Shown: positions 1-8,761 of the stretch, piece by piece | Layout of the letters: each line of letters begins with the position of its first letter | Numbering within the stretch: position 1 is the stretch's first letter | Origin: Gammaproteobacteria bacterium | Lineage (GTDB): Bacteria > Pseudomonadota > Gammaproteobacteria > Steroidobacterales > GCA-2729495 | Assembly: GCA_029245525.1 (NCBI GenBank) | Contig: JAQWPD010000008.1 | Span: 1 to 33,379, forward strand | Reading direction: 5' to 3' | Length of the DNA: 33,379 nt | The notes under the pieces: generated by a model | The model's input: the letters and a program-made list of their open reading frames with translations, nothing else | Database searches by the model: none | Told to the model about the DNA's origin: nothing | Translations under genes and position numbers: made by a program

Positions 1-1
1 T

Positions 2-538
2 CCTGCCGCAGAGGCCATGGCAGCAATGCAAAGTGATGCTGCCGTGACTGTCACGATGGATGATTGGCTGGTCATGCAGCCTGCCAGGGTAACGCCCACC
101 ACTGGTATCGTGTTCTACGCTGGTGCTTATTGTGATGTGCGCGGTTATGCGCCCATGCTGAAAGAGGTGGCTGCCGCCGGCTATCTGATTGTTGCACCCA
201 CCATGCCCTTCGACTTCTCGATCTTCGCGCCAGACATTGCCGATGAGGTTCGTGCCGCCTATCCTGAAATCGATCAGTGGATTATTTCGGGGCACTCAAT
301 GGGCGGAGCAATGGCGGGCCGCTATGCCTTTTTAAATCAGGATAACCTGGCAGGACTGGTAGTCTTTGACTCCTACCCGCCCGCCACCCACAGTCTCGCC
401 GATTCAGACCTGCCGATGCTGCTGTTCGAACGCGCGCGCGCTGATGGCTCACAGGATCAAAAGTTTATCGACAATGACAACCTGTATCCGGAGGGCACGC
501 CCAAGGTGCTTATTCCCGGCGGTCAGCACATGTACTAA
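2..538 (+). CDS. alpha/beta hydrolase, 5'-partial and cut by an in-frame TAA
   Basis: The frame is open from base 2; the first in-window ATG is at 17, but the reading frame runs off the window edge, so the true N-terminus (probably a signal anchor) is missing. The product has an alpha/beta-hydrolase core: a strand-turn region with GIVFYAGAYCD, the nucleophile elbow GHSMGG (Ser at about residue 94 counting from base 17) and a C-terminal GGQH that fits the catalytic His. It stops at TAA 536-538 directly after GGQHMY, yet the same frame continues to 761-763 with hydrolase-like sequence, so the protein looks truncated at the end of its catalytic core. Substrate is unknown; related proteins are exported esterase/lipase-like hydrolases. 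Family call is confident; whether it is functional is uncertain. Confidence 0.75.
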   Translation, partial: PAAEAMAAMQSDAAVTVTMDDWLVMQPARVTPTTGIVFYAGAYCDVRGYAPMLKEVAAAGYLIVAPTMPFDFSIFAPDIADEVRAAYPEIDQWIISGHSMGGAMAGRYAFLNQDNLAGLVVFDSYPPATHSLADSDLPMLLFERARADGSQDQKFIDNDNLYPEGTPKVLIPGGQHMY

Positions 539-763
539 GGCTCATTTGATGGAGGCTCTTACGAAGAAGCCTGGGAACCGGGCATTAAACGCAGCGTGCA
601 GCAACGCATTGTGATTGAAGCTGTAATCGAAGGGCTTGATAGACTCACCACCCAGTTAAATGGTGAAGAACCCACCATTGAGGGGCAAGATAAGCCAGAC
701 AATATAATCGATGACCTGCCTGAGGAAACCGACGTCATCATTAGCGATCAAGAAGCTGCTTAA
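539..763 (+). pseudogene. C-terminal remnant of the alpha/beta hydrolase, in frame after the TAA
   Basis: This stretch is in the same frame as the upstream hydrolase and is open for 74 codons up to TAA 761-763. The translation begins GSFDGGSYEEAWEPGIK and continues into a helix-like segment (QQRIVIEAVIEGLDRL), then an acidic tail rich in D and E. The join GGQHMY-stop-GSFDGG matches what is expected after the catalytic His in this hydrolase type. There is no start codon or ribosome site of its own. Either a nonsense change has split the gene or there is a base error; readthrough is less likely because TAA is used as the ordinary stop elsewhere in the window. Confidence 0.55.
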
Positions 764-764
764 G

Positions 765-786
765 AATTAAGGTGTCACCTTTAATT
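765..786. terminator. weak bidirectional hairpin between convergent genes
   Basis: AATTAAGG at 765-772 and CCTTTAATT at 778-786 form an inverted repeat with loop TGTCA and one unpaired T. The flanks are A/T rich on both sides, which suits a bidirectional terminator between the hydrolase (plus) and the phosphatase gene (minus). The GC content of the stem is low, and it overlaps the phosphatase stop codon, so this is a tentative call. Confidence 0.3.
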
Positions 787-1241
787 TACTTGAGCAGCGC
801 AGACAACCAATACTGGGAGCCCTGCTCGGCCAAGTCCAGCACCAACTCAAACCCGGTTTCGTCACCGTAATACGGATCGGGCAGCTCGGTATCCGGCCTT
901 ACGTTGTCTAAAAACAACCGCAGCTTATGGTGATGCTCTGGAGGGCTTGCGCGCAATAGAATATCCAGGTTGCTCTGGTCCATTGCGAGGATCAAATCGA
1001 AATACTTAAAATCGGAATCGGATACCGCCCTTGCCCTAAGGCTACCCAGCTCAATACCACGGCGCTTGGCAGCTGCTGTGGAGCGCGGGTCCGGTGCTTC
1101 GCCGACGTGATAAGCATGGGTGCCTGCCGAATCAACCACAATGTCCGCCAAAGCATTATGCTGTTGCAACAAATCACGGAACACGCCCTCAACGGTTGGT
1201 GACCGACAGATATTGCCCATGCACACGAAGAGTATTTTCAT
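786..1241 (-). CDS. low molecular weight protein-tyrosine phosphatase
   Basis: A 151-residue cytosolic phosphatase that hydrolyses phosphotyrosine through a cysteinyl-phosphate intermediate. The P-loop CMGNICRS (Cys7, Arg13, Ser14) lies right at the N-terminus and the general-acid loop DPYYG (Asp122) is in its usual place; the length is typical for the family. The frame is open further upstream (to 1367) but that part lies inside kdsB; I chose the ATG at 1241, which starts MKILFVCMGN as in homologues and lies 16 bases after the kdsB stop. It is the last gene of the exbB-exbD-msbA-lpxK-kdsB run. In other bacteria such enzymes often act on tyrosine kinases controlling exopolysaccharide, but no such kinase is seen here, so the target is unknown. 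Confidence 0.93.
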   Translation of the reverse strand: MKILFVCMGNICRSPTVEGVFRDLLQQHNALADIVVDSAGTHAYHVGEAPDPRSTAAAKRRGIELGSLRARAVSDSDFKYFDLILAMDQSNLDILLRASPPEHHHKLRLFLDNVRPDTELPDPYYGDETGFELVLDLAEQGSQYWLSALLK

Positions 1242-1257
1242 GCATCTCTGTCCGGTG

Positions 1258-1998
1258 TTAAGCAAGTAAACGCCTAACCTGCTCAAGGTCGGCTTCGGTA
1301 TCGACATCGGGCCCGTTTGAAACCACAGCGGGTGCAATTCTGATGTCCATTCCGAGCCACATTGCACGCAGCTGTTCTAAATGCTCCACCAGCTCAAGGT
1401 CACACGGTGGTGTATTGGTAAGTGTTTCTAAGGCAGATACACGATAGCCATACAAACCCAAATGACGCCATGCGGTGGGAATCACGTCTGGCTCACGTGC
1501 ATTCGACGGAATTGGTGAACGCGAGAAATATAACGCACGACCGGTTTGGTCAAAGGTAACTTTTACAACATTGGTATCGGCATACTCTTCTGCGGATTCA
1601 ATCGGCACACACAGCGTTGCCAATGCTGCATCGCTATTGTCCAGCAGCAGATCAGCAACCTGGCGGACACTTTCAGGCGGAATCATCGGCGCATCACCCT
1701 GCACGTTTACAACCGGAGTTTCAGGCGACCAGCCTTGCAGACGAGCAACCTCAGCAACGCGATCGGTGCCCGAGGCATGATTGATATCGGTCATCACAAC
1801 ATCCGGCGTAAAACCACGCACAACATCGGCAACCTCTGCCGAATCGGTGGCCACAATCACTTCTGAGGCACCCACTTGAACACAGCGCTCATACACATGC
1901 TGCACCAAGGGCTTACCCGCAATATCCAATAAAACCTTGCGCGGCAAGCGCGATGAACTGAGCCGTGCGGGTATAACAATTTTAAAATTCTCGTTCAT
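1258..1998 (-). CDS. kdsB: 3-deoxy-manno-octulosonate cytidylyltransferase
   Basis: Activates Kdo with CTP to give CMP-Kdo, the donor for the inner-core sugar of LPS; cytosolic. The 246 residues match the usual length of about 250. The N-terminus carries the nucleotidyltransferase signature IPARLSSSRLPRK (residues 9-21), followed by GKPLVQHVYERC; further family segments are VVNVQGDAP and FSRSPIPSNAR, and the C-terminal region has HLGLYGYR and the LELVEHLEQLR stretch. It starts with ATG nine bases after the lpxK stop codon and is followed closely by the phosphatase gene, so co-transcription is likely. Pairing with lpxK and msbA places it in an LPS-supply operon. Confidence 0.97.
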   Translation of the reverse strand: MNENFKIVIPARLSSSRLPRKVLLDIAGKPLVQHVYERCVQVGASEVIVATDSAEVADVVRGFTPDVVMTDINHASGTDRVAEVARLQGWSPETPVVNVQGDAPMIPPESVRQVADLLLDNSDAALATLCVPIESAEEYADTNVVKVTFDQTGRALYFSRSPIPSNAREPDVIPTAWRHLGLYGYRVSALETLTNTPPCDLELVEHLEQLRAMWLGMDIRIAPAVVSNGPDVDTEADLEQVRRLLA

Positions 1999-2007
1999 GA
2001 GCGCTGC

Positions 2008-3138
2008 CTATTTCTTCGCTTGCCGTGTGCCCGGCTTCTCGCCGGCTGGTTTCGGCGACTGCTTGCGCCCGTTCAATATCTCGCCCCGAAGCTTAGCGCA
2101 TACAGTCTGAATCAGCCGCTGCTCCACCTCAGGCTCAAATACTGCACGCACCGGCACATACCAACAATTCTCATCAGCGTTAGCAGAATATTTCACCGCA
2201 TCCTTCTCAGTCATCAGCACGGTGGCACCCTCAGTCAACATAGGCGCCATATCCACCATGCCATGATCTTCAACATCTATGGCCAGCGACGCAATATCAA
2301 AGCGCGCCAGCAGTTCATAAAATCGCTTAGGATTACCGATACCCGCCAGTGCCCGCACACTTGTGCCACTGAACTTATCCAGCCCACGATACTCGCCCGT
2401 TTTCAGATTTACAGCAGGACCGGGTACAAAATCGAAACTTCCTTCAGGAATATCTTTAGGCAGGTCTTTCGCATTAGTCAAACCACGGTCGCCATGCTCC
2501 GGGGCTCCTGTTTTACCATTAAACAGAAGCGCGTCAACGCTGCTCAAGCGATGCGGCAGTTCGCGCAAAGGACCCGAAGGCAACAACCAACCGTGGCCTA
2601 AACCGCGACTGGAGTCAACAACCACCAACTCCACTTTCCGCCCCAAGCGGTAATGCTGCAATCCATCGTCCGAAACAACCACATCGACATCACTTCGGGC
2701 GAGTAACGCCGTTACCGCTGCAACCCTATCAGCACCCACCTGCACCGGAAACCCGGTCGCGCGATGAATCAGGAACGGCTCGTCACCGACTTCTGCGGGA
2801 GAACTGTCCGCGGTCACCGCCATAACATCATCAACGCGTTTGCCGCCATAACCGCGGCTCACCACGCCCGGCGTAAAGCCCTGAGCCTGAAGTTGTCGTG
2901 CTAGCCAGATAACAATGGGCGTTTTGCCGGTGCCGCCGGTGGTGATATTGCCCACCACCACTACGAATACGCCGGTATCAACACAAGCCAATAGGCCACT
3001 GCGATAGGCCAAACTCCTTAACGAAGTAAAAAGGTAATACAGGAGTGTTAGCGGTGCCAAAAAATACAGAGCCGCAAACTGCAGCCCCTTAGGTGTGTAC
3101 CAGACTGATTCTATCCAGCGCGCCAGACGGGTCCGCAT
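2008..3138 (-). CDS. lpxK: tetraacyldisaccharide 4'-kinase
   Basis: Phosphorylates the 4' position of the tetraacyl disaccharide to give lipid IVA, the sixth step of lipid A synthesis, at the cytoplasmic face of the inner membrane. A hydrophobic N-terminal segment (about residues 20-40) precedes the P-loop GNITTGGTGKT (residues 63-73). Other LpxK signatures are VVSRGYGG, the SDDGLQHYRL stretch and LPSGPLRE. At 376 residues it is slightly longer than the E. coli protein, with a basic lysine-rich C-terminal tail. ATG start with GGCAGGGTAGGT just upstream. It lies between msbA and kdsB, the classical msbA-lpxK pairing: the kinase product is matured and then flipped by MsbA. Confidence 0.97.
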   Translation of the reverse strand: MRTRLARWIESVWYTPKGLQFAALYFLAPLTLLYYLFTSLRSLAYRSGLLACVDTGVFVVVVGNITTGGTGKTPIVIWLARQLQAQGFTPGVVSRGYGGKRVDDVMAVTADSSPAEVGDEPFLIHRATGFPVQVGADRVAAVTALLARSDVDVVVSDDGLQHYRLGRKVELVVVDSSRGLGHGWLLPSGPLRELPHRLSSVDALLFNGKTGAPEHGDRGLTNAKDLPKDIPEGSFDFVPGPAVNLKTGEYRGLDKFSGTSVRALAGIGNPKRFYELLARFDIASLAIDVEDHGMVDMAPMLTEGATVLMTEKDAVKYSANADENCWYVPVRAVFEPEVEQRLIQTVCAKLRGEILNGRKQSPKPAGEKPGTRQAKK

Positions 3139-3166
3139 ACCTACCCTGCCTTAGTAGCGCAACGCA

Positions 3167-4948
3167 TTACTGCGCCTCAGCTTCTTGAAACTGCATGTTA
3201 TGCAAGGCTGCGTAAGCACCATCAACAGCCATTAACTCAGAATGGCTGCCGCTTTCAATCACCTGGCCGGCCGACATCACAATAATCCGATCAGCATTTT
3301 CAATGGTGGATAAGCGATGAGCAATAACAAAGGTGGTCCGCGACTGCATCAGCTCGTGCAGCGCCGTCTGTATATGTCGCTCCGATTGGGTGTCGAGTGC
3401 AGAGGTGGCCTCATCCAAAATTAAAATGGGTGAGTTTTTCAGTAAGGCCCGGGCAATGGATACCCGCTGGCGCTGGCCACCCGACAACATGACACCACGA
3501 TCACCTACCATGGTGTTAATACCCTCGGGCATATCTTTGGTGAATTCATCCACATGCGCCGCACTTGCAGCCTTCTCGATATCAGCAAGGGTGACATCCC
3601 CGGCACCGTAGGCAATGTTCTCGGCAATGGTCTGATTAAACAAAGTCACTTCCTGACTCACAACACTTATAAACGAGCGCAGCGAATGCAGCGTGTAATC
3701 GGCAGACGAAACACCATCAATCAAAATCTGGCCTTCTGTGGGGTTGTAAAAACGCGGAATCAAATTCACCAGCGTGGTCTTACCCCCACCAGACCTGCCG
3801 ACGATGGCAATACGCTGGCCCTGGGGGACAGCAAGATCAATATTCTTCAGAACCAAATCCTGCTCGCCTGAATAGCTAAAGCTCACATTCTTAAAGCTGA
3901 CCTCGCCACGAACACTGTCAGGCGCATGTCTGCCGGTATCCAGTTCAGCTTCGGCGTCCAACATACCAAAAACACTTTCACCGCCGGCGATACTGCGCTG
4001 GATAGTGGCATTGATACCCGTGACTCGCTTCAGGGGTGCCATGAGCAATACAATTGCGGCAATAAAACCACCAACCTCGCTGACACCCGGGGTGATTTTA
4101 GTCACCAGATAAATGACGCCGGCCAGCCCCATTGCCGTAATAAATACCGTTGCAGCATTTCCCATGCCAGAAACTGCAGCGAGTCGCAAACCCAGCTTCA
4201 GCTCGTTCTGACTAACCTTGGCAAAACGTTCACTCTCGAAGCGCTGAGTATTAAAAAGCTTAATAATCCGGGCAGCCTGCAATGACTCCTGCAGCACCCT
4301 TGTAAACTCACCAACCGCCCCCTGTATTTTTGTACTGTGCCGACGAAATACGCCGCCAAGAAAACGCACAATCAATGCGATGATAGGCGCCGTGACAAAA
4401 ACAAAACCCGCCAACTTATAGTTCAAATAAAACATATAGCTAACAAGGCCAACAACGGTAAGAACATCACGCACAACAACAATAACAAGACCACTGGCTG
4501 CGCCAGCCAATTGCCCGAGGTCATAGTTCATCTTCGCCAGCAGCTTGGCTGACGAATTTTTGTCATAGTAGGCGGTCGGCAACACCAAAAACTTATCAAA
4601 CAATTGCTGCCGCAGCGTACCCACAACCTTCATACTAACCACCGCAAGCCCATAGCCAGAAAGAAAGCCTGCGATACCGCGCGCTAAAAACAACAACAAC
4701 ACACCCAGAGGCAAAAAGTCCTTAATAAACTGCTGTTGCTTGGTGAGCTCATCACCCGCTTCGATAATTTCCGTCAGCGTCTTGATGAGAAAAGCAAAGC
4801 CTGTATCAGATGCTGCAAACACTGCCATCGCAATGATTGATGCTAAGAAAATAGGCCATTGCTTTAAAGAAATTCGCAATAACCGCCCGTAAATATCACC
4901 AGCGGTCATTTCAGGGTTTTCAGTTTGTACGTTTTTTTCACTCAACAC
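3167..4948 (-). CDS. msbA: lipid A export ABC transporter/permease MsbA
   Basis: Half-transporter that dimerises to flip lipid A-core from the inner to the outer leaflet of the inner membrane. The 593 residues hold a six-span membrane domain (about residues 30-310) and a nucleotide-binding domain with Walker A GRSGGGKT (384-391), signature LSGGQ (489-493) and Walker B ILILDEATSALD (from 508), plus the H-loop in IAHRLST. Length fits the family (about 580). The start codon is GTG at 4948, giving MLSEKNVQ; no better in-frame start lies upstream. It is 45 bases from exbD upstream and 28 from lpxK downstream. Other ABC exporters share this layout; the lpxK-kdsB context makes MsbA the best call. 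Confidence 0.95.
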   Translation of the reverse strand: MLSEKNVQTENPEMTAGDIYGRLLRISLKQWPIFLASIIAMAVFAASDTGFAFLIKTLTEIIEAGDELTKQQQFIKDFLPLGVLLLFLARGIAGFLSGYGLAVVSMKVVGTLRQQLFDKFLVLPTAYYDKNSSAKLLAKMNYDLGQLAGAASGLVIVVVRDVLTVVGLVSYMFYLNYKLAGFVFVTAPIIALIVRFLGGVFRRHSTKIQGAVGEFTRVLQESLQAARIIKLFNTQRFESERFAKVSQNELKLGLRLAAVSGMGNAATVFITAMGLAGVIYLVTKITPGVSEVGGFIAAIVLLMAPLKRVTGINATIQRSIAGGESVFGMLDAEAELDTGRHAPDSVRGEVSFKNVSFSYSGEQDLVLKNIDLAVPQGQRIAIVGRSGGGKTTLVNLIPRFYNPTEGQILIDGVSSADYTLHSLRSFISVVSQEVTLFNQTIAENIAYGAGDVTLADIEKAASAAHVDEFTKDMPEGINTMVGDRGVMLSGGQRQRVSIARALLKNSPILILDEATSALDTQSERHIQTALHELMQSRTTFVIAHRLSTIENADRIIVMSAGQVIESGSHSELMAVDGAYAALHNMQFQEAEAQ

Positions 4949-4993
4949 ATTTTACCCACAGCGCGCCATAATCCGGCGCGTTTAATCAAAAGG

Positions 4994-5413
4994 TTACTCA
5001 TCGGCGTTAACAGTAGAAATACTAATCTCTCGATAACCCAATTTCCCGGCCACATCCATCGCTGTAATCACTGATTGATGACTGGCATTCGCATCAGCGC
5101 TTACGGTAATCGCTGTCTCAGAAAAATCGGGCGCCAACTTCGCAACAGCTGCCTCCAGGGTGGCTGCACGACGATCAATCAAGGCCTGACCATTTACCAA
5201 GTAGGTGCCCTGAGCGGTGACCGAAATACTCATTTGCTCAACCGATAACTGCAGCGGCGAGGCATTGCCGGCTTCCGGCAATCGAACGCCGATTTTCGAC
5301 TCACGCACAAAGCTGGTGCTGACCATAAAGAACACCAACAGCAGCAACACCACATCGATTAATGACGTTAAATTGATTTCAGGTTCATCCTGACGCGGAG
5401 CACTAAGATTCAT
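4994..5413 (-). CDS. exbD: ExbD/TolR-family biopolymer transport protein
   Basis: A 139-residue inner-membrane protein with a short cytosolic N-terminus, one membrane span (about residues 16-34, including the conserved Asp in LTSLIDVVLLLLVFFMVS) and a periplasmic domain. With ExbB it forms a proton-driven motor subunit. Its ATG overlaps the exbB stop as TAATG, so translation is coupled. There is no tonB or tolA nearby. In this setting, between comEC and msbA, the pair is conserved in pseudomonads; which energy-consuming partner it serves cannot be read from the sequence. Confidence 0.92.
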   Translation of the reverse strand: MNLSAPRQDEPEINLTSLIDVVLLLLVFFMVSTSFVRESKIGVRLPEAGNASPLQLSVEQMSISVTAQGTYLVNGQALIDRRAATLEAAVAKLAPDFSETAITVSADANASHQSVITAMDVAGKLGYREISISTVNADE

Positions 5414-6069
5414 TACTGATCTCCGTTCACCGCAGTCATCGTGTTTGAATCGAGCGTATCGAGATACTGCTTACGCAGCAGCGACTCCACCAATGTTAAA
5501 GCTTCACGCTCCATCTGCACCACCAGAGCATCGATGCGGCCGCGCAAATAGCGATAACCAATAAGCGATGGAATAGCCACACATAAACCGGCAGCCGTGG
5601 TAATAAGCGCTTCGGAAATACCACCCGCCAAAACGCCCGGGTCACCGACACCATGGGTGGTAATGGCAGCAAACACGTTAACCATGCCAATCACCGTGCC
5701 CAGCAGGCCCAGGAGCGGTGAGATGGCGGCAATGGTGCCCAGAGAATTAAGATAACGATTGAGCTCATGCACCACGTGCCGGCCCGTATCTTCGATACTT
5801 TCTTTCATCACCTCACGATTGCGGTGACGGTTATTTATGCCGGCCGCCAGTATCTGACCCAGCGGGGAGCTGTTATTTAACGTCTCGATCTGCCGGCGAC
5901 TGAGGCTGTCGTCTTTAACCAGTGCCCAGACTTCTTTGGACAGATTTGGCGGCAACACGCGCTTCTCCTGCAAGGTCCAAAGACGCTCGAGAATAATCGC
6001 GAATGCGAGGATAGAACCTGCGATGATGGGCAGCATAACCCATCCGCCAGCCTGCACTATTTCCAGCAT
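5413..6069 (-). CDS. exbB: MotA/TolQ/ExbB proton channel family protein
   Basis: 218 residues: an N-terminal span (about residues 10-30, GGWVMLPIIAGSILAFAII), a cytosolic loop, and two C-terminal spans with the family signature around LGTIAAISPLLGLLGTVIGM (about 107-126) and ITTAAGLCVAIPS. It forms the pentameric proton channel paired with the ExbD product of the next gene. The start MLEIVQAGGW is the usual one for ExbB. The gap upstream to comEC (6070-6205) shows no clear promoter; a TATAGT box occurs near 6120 on the minus strand but without a good -35. Confidence 0.93.
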   Translation of the reverse strand: MLEIVQAGGWVMLPIIAGSILAFAIILERLWTLQEKRVLPPNLSKEVWALVKDDSLSRRQIETLNNSSPLGQILAAGINNRHRNREVMKESIEDTGRHVVHELNRYLNSLGTIAAISPLLGLLGTVIGMVNVFAAITTHGVGDPGVLAGGISEALITTAAGLCVAIPSLIGYRYLRGRIDALVVQMEREALTLVESLLRKQYLDTLDSNTMTAVNGDQ

Positions 6070-6205
6070 TGTGGTGTTGGTTCCCTTGCGCTATTGCTAA
6101 CTAATATGGGTCAGCGCCAACTATACCGTGCGAATCGCTGCGGTGCACAGTTTTGGTGACCTTACAGGCGCCTCAGCAGGCGCTATTTTAAGCCTATTAA
6201 GAGCA

Positions 6206-8635
6206 TCATAGTCCACTGCATGCTGTGACCGCGGCGTTGTCGACCCATGGCCAACGCAGCAGCGTCCGTGCCGGTCGCCAGGCGCGTTCGAGGCGCACGC
6301 CCCGTTCGTCCACCACAAACCCCAATGCGCCTGAGGTGCCGGTGTTCAATACGCAGCTGCCGCTGGCCGTCCATCGACGCACCACGGCCTCACGCGGAAA
6401 CTTCCAGTGATTGTGCCATGCGGTCGATGCCACCGCGAAATCAGCCTGCAACATCTCAACAAATGCGGCTGTCGATGAGGTCAGACTCCCGTGGTGTGGC
6501 ATAACCACCAAATTGACCGGCCCAGGCACCCCAGCGGCCACCAAAACACCCTCTGCTGCCGCTTCAATATCGCCTGGCAATAAGATCCGCTGACCCGCGT
6601 ACTCAATCAGCAACACACAGGAGCCGTTGTTATCCGACCACCGATGTCCCGCCGATGGGTGGACTGCTGTAAACAGTACGCCATCACCGATAGCTTCGGG
6701 CCAGATCCAGCGCCATTGTTTACCGGCCACGCATTGCAACGGCTCTATTCCGGGAAACGCCTGCTGCACACTGGCAAGCCCTCCGGCGTGGTCTGAATCG
6801 CTGTGCGACACAATAAGTGTATTTGGGCGTCCGCTGTCGAATTGACGAATCGCGGGCAAGACCACTGAGGCGCCAGCATCGCCACCGCCCCAGGACGGCC
6901 CGGTGTCATAAAGCAGACTATGCTCTCCGGCGCGAACCAGCACCGCCAGACCGTGACCGACGTCGAGGACATCCAGCTTAAGCAGCGAGTTTCCTATAGG
7001 CTTCACACCGAACACCGCCGGCAGTAGCAACAGGAGCGCCAGATAGCGCCCTGGCATGGCCGGAGGCGCAAGCAACAACAGCACTGCCAGCAATGCACTC
7101 AGTAAGGCCATAACATTGGCGGCAAACAGGCTTAGTGTTGCCGCAGGTAATTGTGCCAGCCACTCGAGTACAACAAAGCACTGCTGCAACAGCACACTTA
7201 GTGCAGCAAATAGCAGATCGGCCAAGGCAGGAAAAGTCACTGTACAAATAATGGCGAACAACAACAGCGGCACAATCAAAATGCTGAATAACGGAATGGC
7301 GATCAGGTTCACCAATGGCGCCAGCAATGACAGTTCACCAAAAAACCACGCCCCCGGGACAGCCAGCGACAAAACCAACGCGCATTGCAACTGCGCAAGC
7401 TGTCGGCCACGACGCCATACGCTGCGGCCAGAAAACCCCTCACTTAAGGTGACGTGACGACTGTGATGATCTTTTCCTGCTCCAAATAGCCGCGATGCAT
7501 GAATCAGCGCTGCTACAGCAGTAAAAGACAACCAGAAGCCTGCCTGAAAGGCAGCCAGAGGCTCAAGAATTAACGTAGACACCACCGCACAGCTCAGCAG
7601 ATCAAAGCCAGAGTACTCGCGCCGCGAGAGCATCAATGCAGTAAACAATAGCAGCATCAGTAATGCGCGGTTCGCCGGCAGTCCAAAGCCCGACAGCACC
7701 GAATAAGCTATGCCAGCCGATGCTCCCATCAACCATGGCAACAACGCGGTGCAGCCAAACCAAAGCAAGACGCGGCCCAACAGCACGCCAAGCCCTGCCG
7801 CCAAACTGATGTGCAAACCCGAAATCGCCAGCAGATGCGATGTACCGGTTCGTCTGAATACCTGCCAATGGTGCTGAGTGAGGTTGTGCCGAGCACCCAC
7901 ACTCAGTGCCAGCAACAATGGCAACGCATCCGTGCCGGGCTTAACACGAACTGCAATTTCTTCAGCCAGAGCCGAGCGCAGTTTTAGAACCGCATCGCTG
8001 AAGGCATGGACTGGTGATTCAGCAGGCACCTGCGGTGCCAGTGGATTATTTAGCACACTATTAAACGTCGAGTCACGCACATAGCCAACGGCAATAATAT
8101 TGTTCAGATACATCGCCCGCGGATAATCAAAGCCGCCAGGATTGGCCAAACCGCGAGGCTCACGCAAGCGTAATAGCAATTGCCAGCGACCACCAACCCG
8201 AATATTTTCGGGCGGTGAATACCAATTCAGGCGCACAGTACCGCGCAGATTTTTCGGGTGATCAAGCCGGAAATCAAATCGTGTCGAACCGTTGCGAGTC
8301 ACCGGAAACGACACCACCCTGCCGCTTACCCGCACATCATTCCGAATCTGCGTGCCTTGGTTATCAGTCAGAGATGGCGGCAACTGAGGGTACACGCTGT
8401 TGTGATGCCACACCCACAGCATGAGCAGCGGCACGATGCCATAACGAACAAACCGCCAATCTGTGAACCAGCAGCAAAGACAAACCGTGCCAGCAACAGC
8501 CACAGCGTATAAACTAGCGGCAGAACTGGTTAAGGCAAAATAAGGCGGTAAAGCGCAGGCCAACACGGATGCCGCCACGGATAAGATGGCTAATATGGCA
8601 GGACCGGGTGCTGGGTTTTCGGCAGTCGATCGCAT
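6206..8635 (-). CDS. comEC: DNA internalization-related competence protein ComEC/Rec2
   Basis: An 809-residue inner-membrane channel protein for uptake of single-stranded DNA during natural transformation. Layout: N-terminal hydrophobic spans, an extracytoplasmic DUF4131/OB-like domain (about residues 90-200), a multi-span competence domain (about 230-530, with TSHLLAISGLHISL) and a C-terminal metallo-beta-lactamase-like domain with SHSDSDHAGG at 610 and the later LLPGD and MPHHGS motifs. The length is full for the family and I see no frameshift. ATG start preceded by GGAG nine bases away. It is the first gene of the minus-strand run and diverges from the DUF2062 gene. No other competence genes are in the window. 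Confidence 0.95.
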   Translation of the reverse strand: MRSTAENPAPGPAILAILSVAASVLACALPPYFALTSSAASLYAVAVAGTVCLCCWFTDWRFVRYGIVPLLMLWVWHHNSVYPQLPPSLTDNQGTQIRNDVRVSGRVVSFPVTRNGSTRFDFRLDHPKNLRGTVRLNWYSPPENIRVGGRWQLLLRLREPRGLANPGGFDYPRAMYLNNIIAVGYVRDSTFNSVLNNPLAPQVPAESPVHAFSDAVLKLRSALAEEIAVRVKPGTDALPLLLALSVGARHNLTQHHWQVFRRTGTSHLLAISGLHISLAAGLGVLLGRVLLWFGCTALLPWLMGASAGIAYSVLSGFGLPANRALLMLLLFTALMLSRREYSGFDLLSCAVVSTLILEPLAAFQAGFWLSFTAVAALIHASRLFGAGKDHHSRHVTLSEGFSGRSVWRRGRQLAQLQCALVLSLAVPGAWFFGELSLLAPLVNLIAIPLFSILIVPLLLFAIICTVTFPALADLLFAALSVLLQQCFVVLEWLAQLPAATLSLFAANVMALLSALLAVLLLLAPPAMPGRYLALLLLLPAVFGVKPIGNSLLKLDVLDVGHGLAVLVRAGEHSLLYDTGPSWGGGDAGASVVLPAIRQFDSGRPNTLIVSHSDSDHAGGLASVQQAFPGIEPLQCVAGKQWRWIWPEAIGDGVLFTAVHPSAGHRWSDNNGSCVLLIEYAGQRILLPGDIEAAAEGVLVAAGVPGPVNLVVMPHHGSLTSSTAAFVEMLQADFAVASTAWHNHWKFPREAVVRRWTASGSCVLNTGTSGALGFVVDERGVRLERAWRPARTLLRWPWVDNAAVTACSGL

Positions 8636-8761
8636 AATGCAAAGCTCCAGTCAGCAGTAAGGTCCGACCAGTACCATTTGATGCACGGCCGCGGTCAAAC
8701 TCGGCATGTGCAACCGCAACACTGATACCGAGCTCTATAGCCCGACAGGTCATAGTAGGTA
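8636..8761. promoter_or_regulatory. divergent intergenic region comEC / DUF2062 gene
   Basis: 126 bases between two divergent start codons, so it should hold promoters for both. On the minus strand a TTGACC hexamer (a good -35 match) is present, but the hexamer at the proper spacing is a poor -10. On the plus strand a CTATAG box lies near 8730 without a recognisable -35. No strong hairpin or operator-like palindrome was seen. Confidence 0.35.

Noticed and set aside
536-538. Recoding of TAA as a sense codon in the hydrolase
   Set aside because: TAA is used as the normal stop of many genes in the window, including pdxJ and exbB, so a changed genetic code is ruled out; local readthrough has no supporting signal.
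6165-6186. Inverted repeat GCGCC...GGCGC after comEC as a terminator
   Set aside because: The T-rich side would serve plus-strand transcription, where no gene ends; on the minus strand no T-run follows, and the stem is short.
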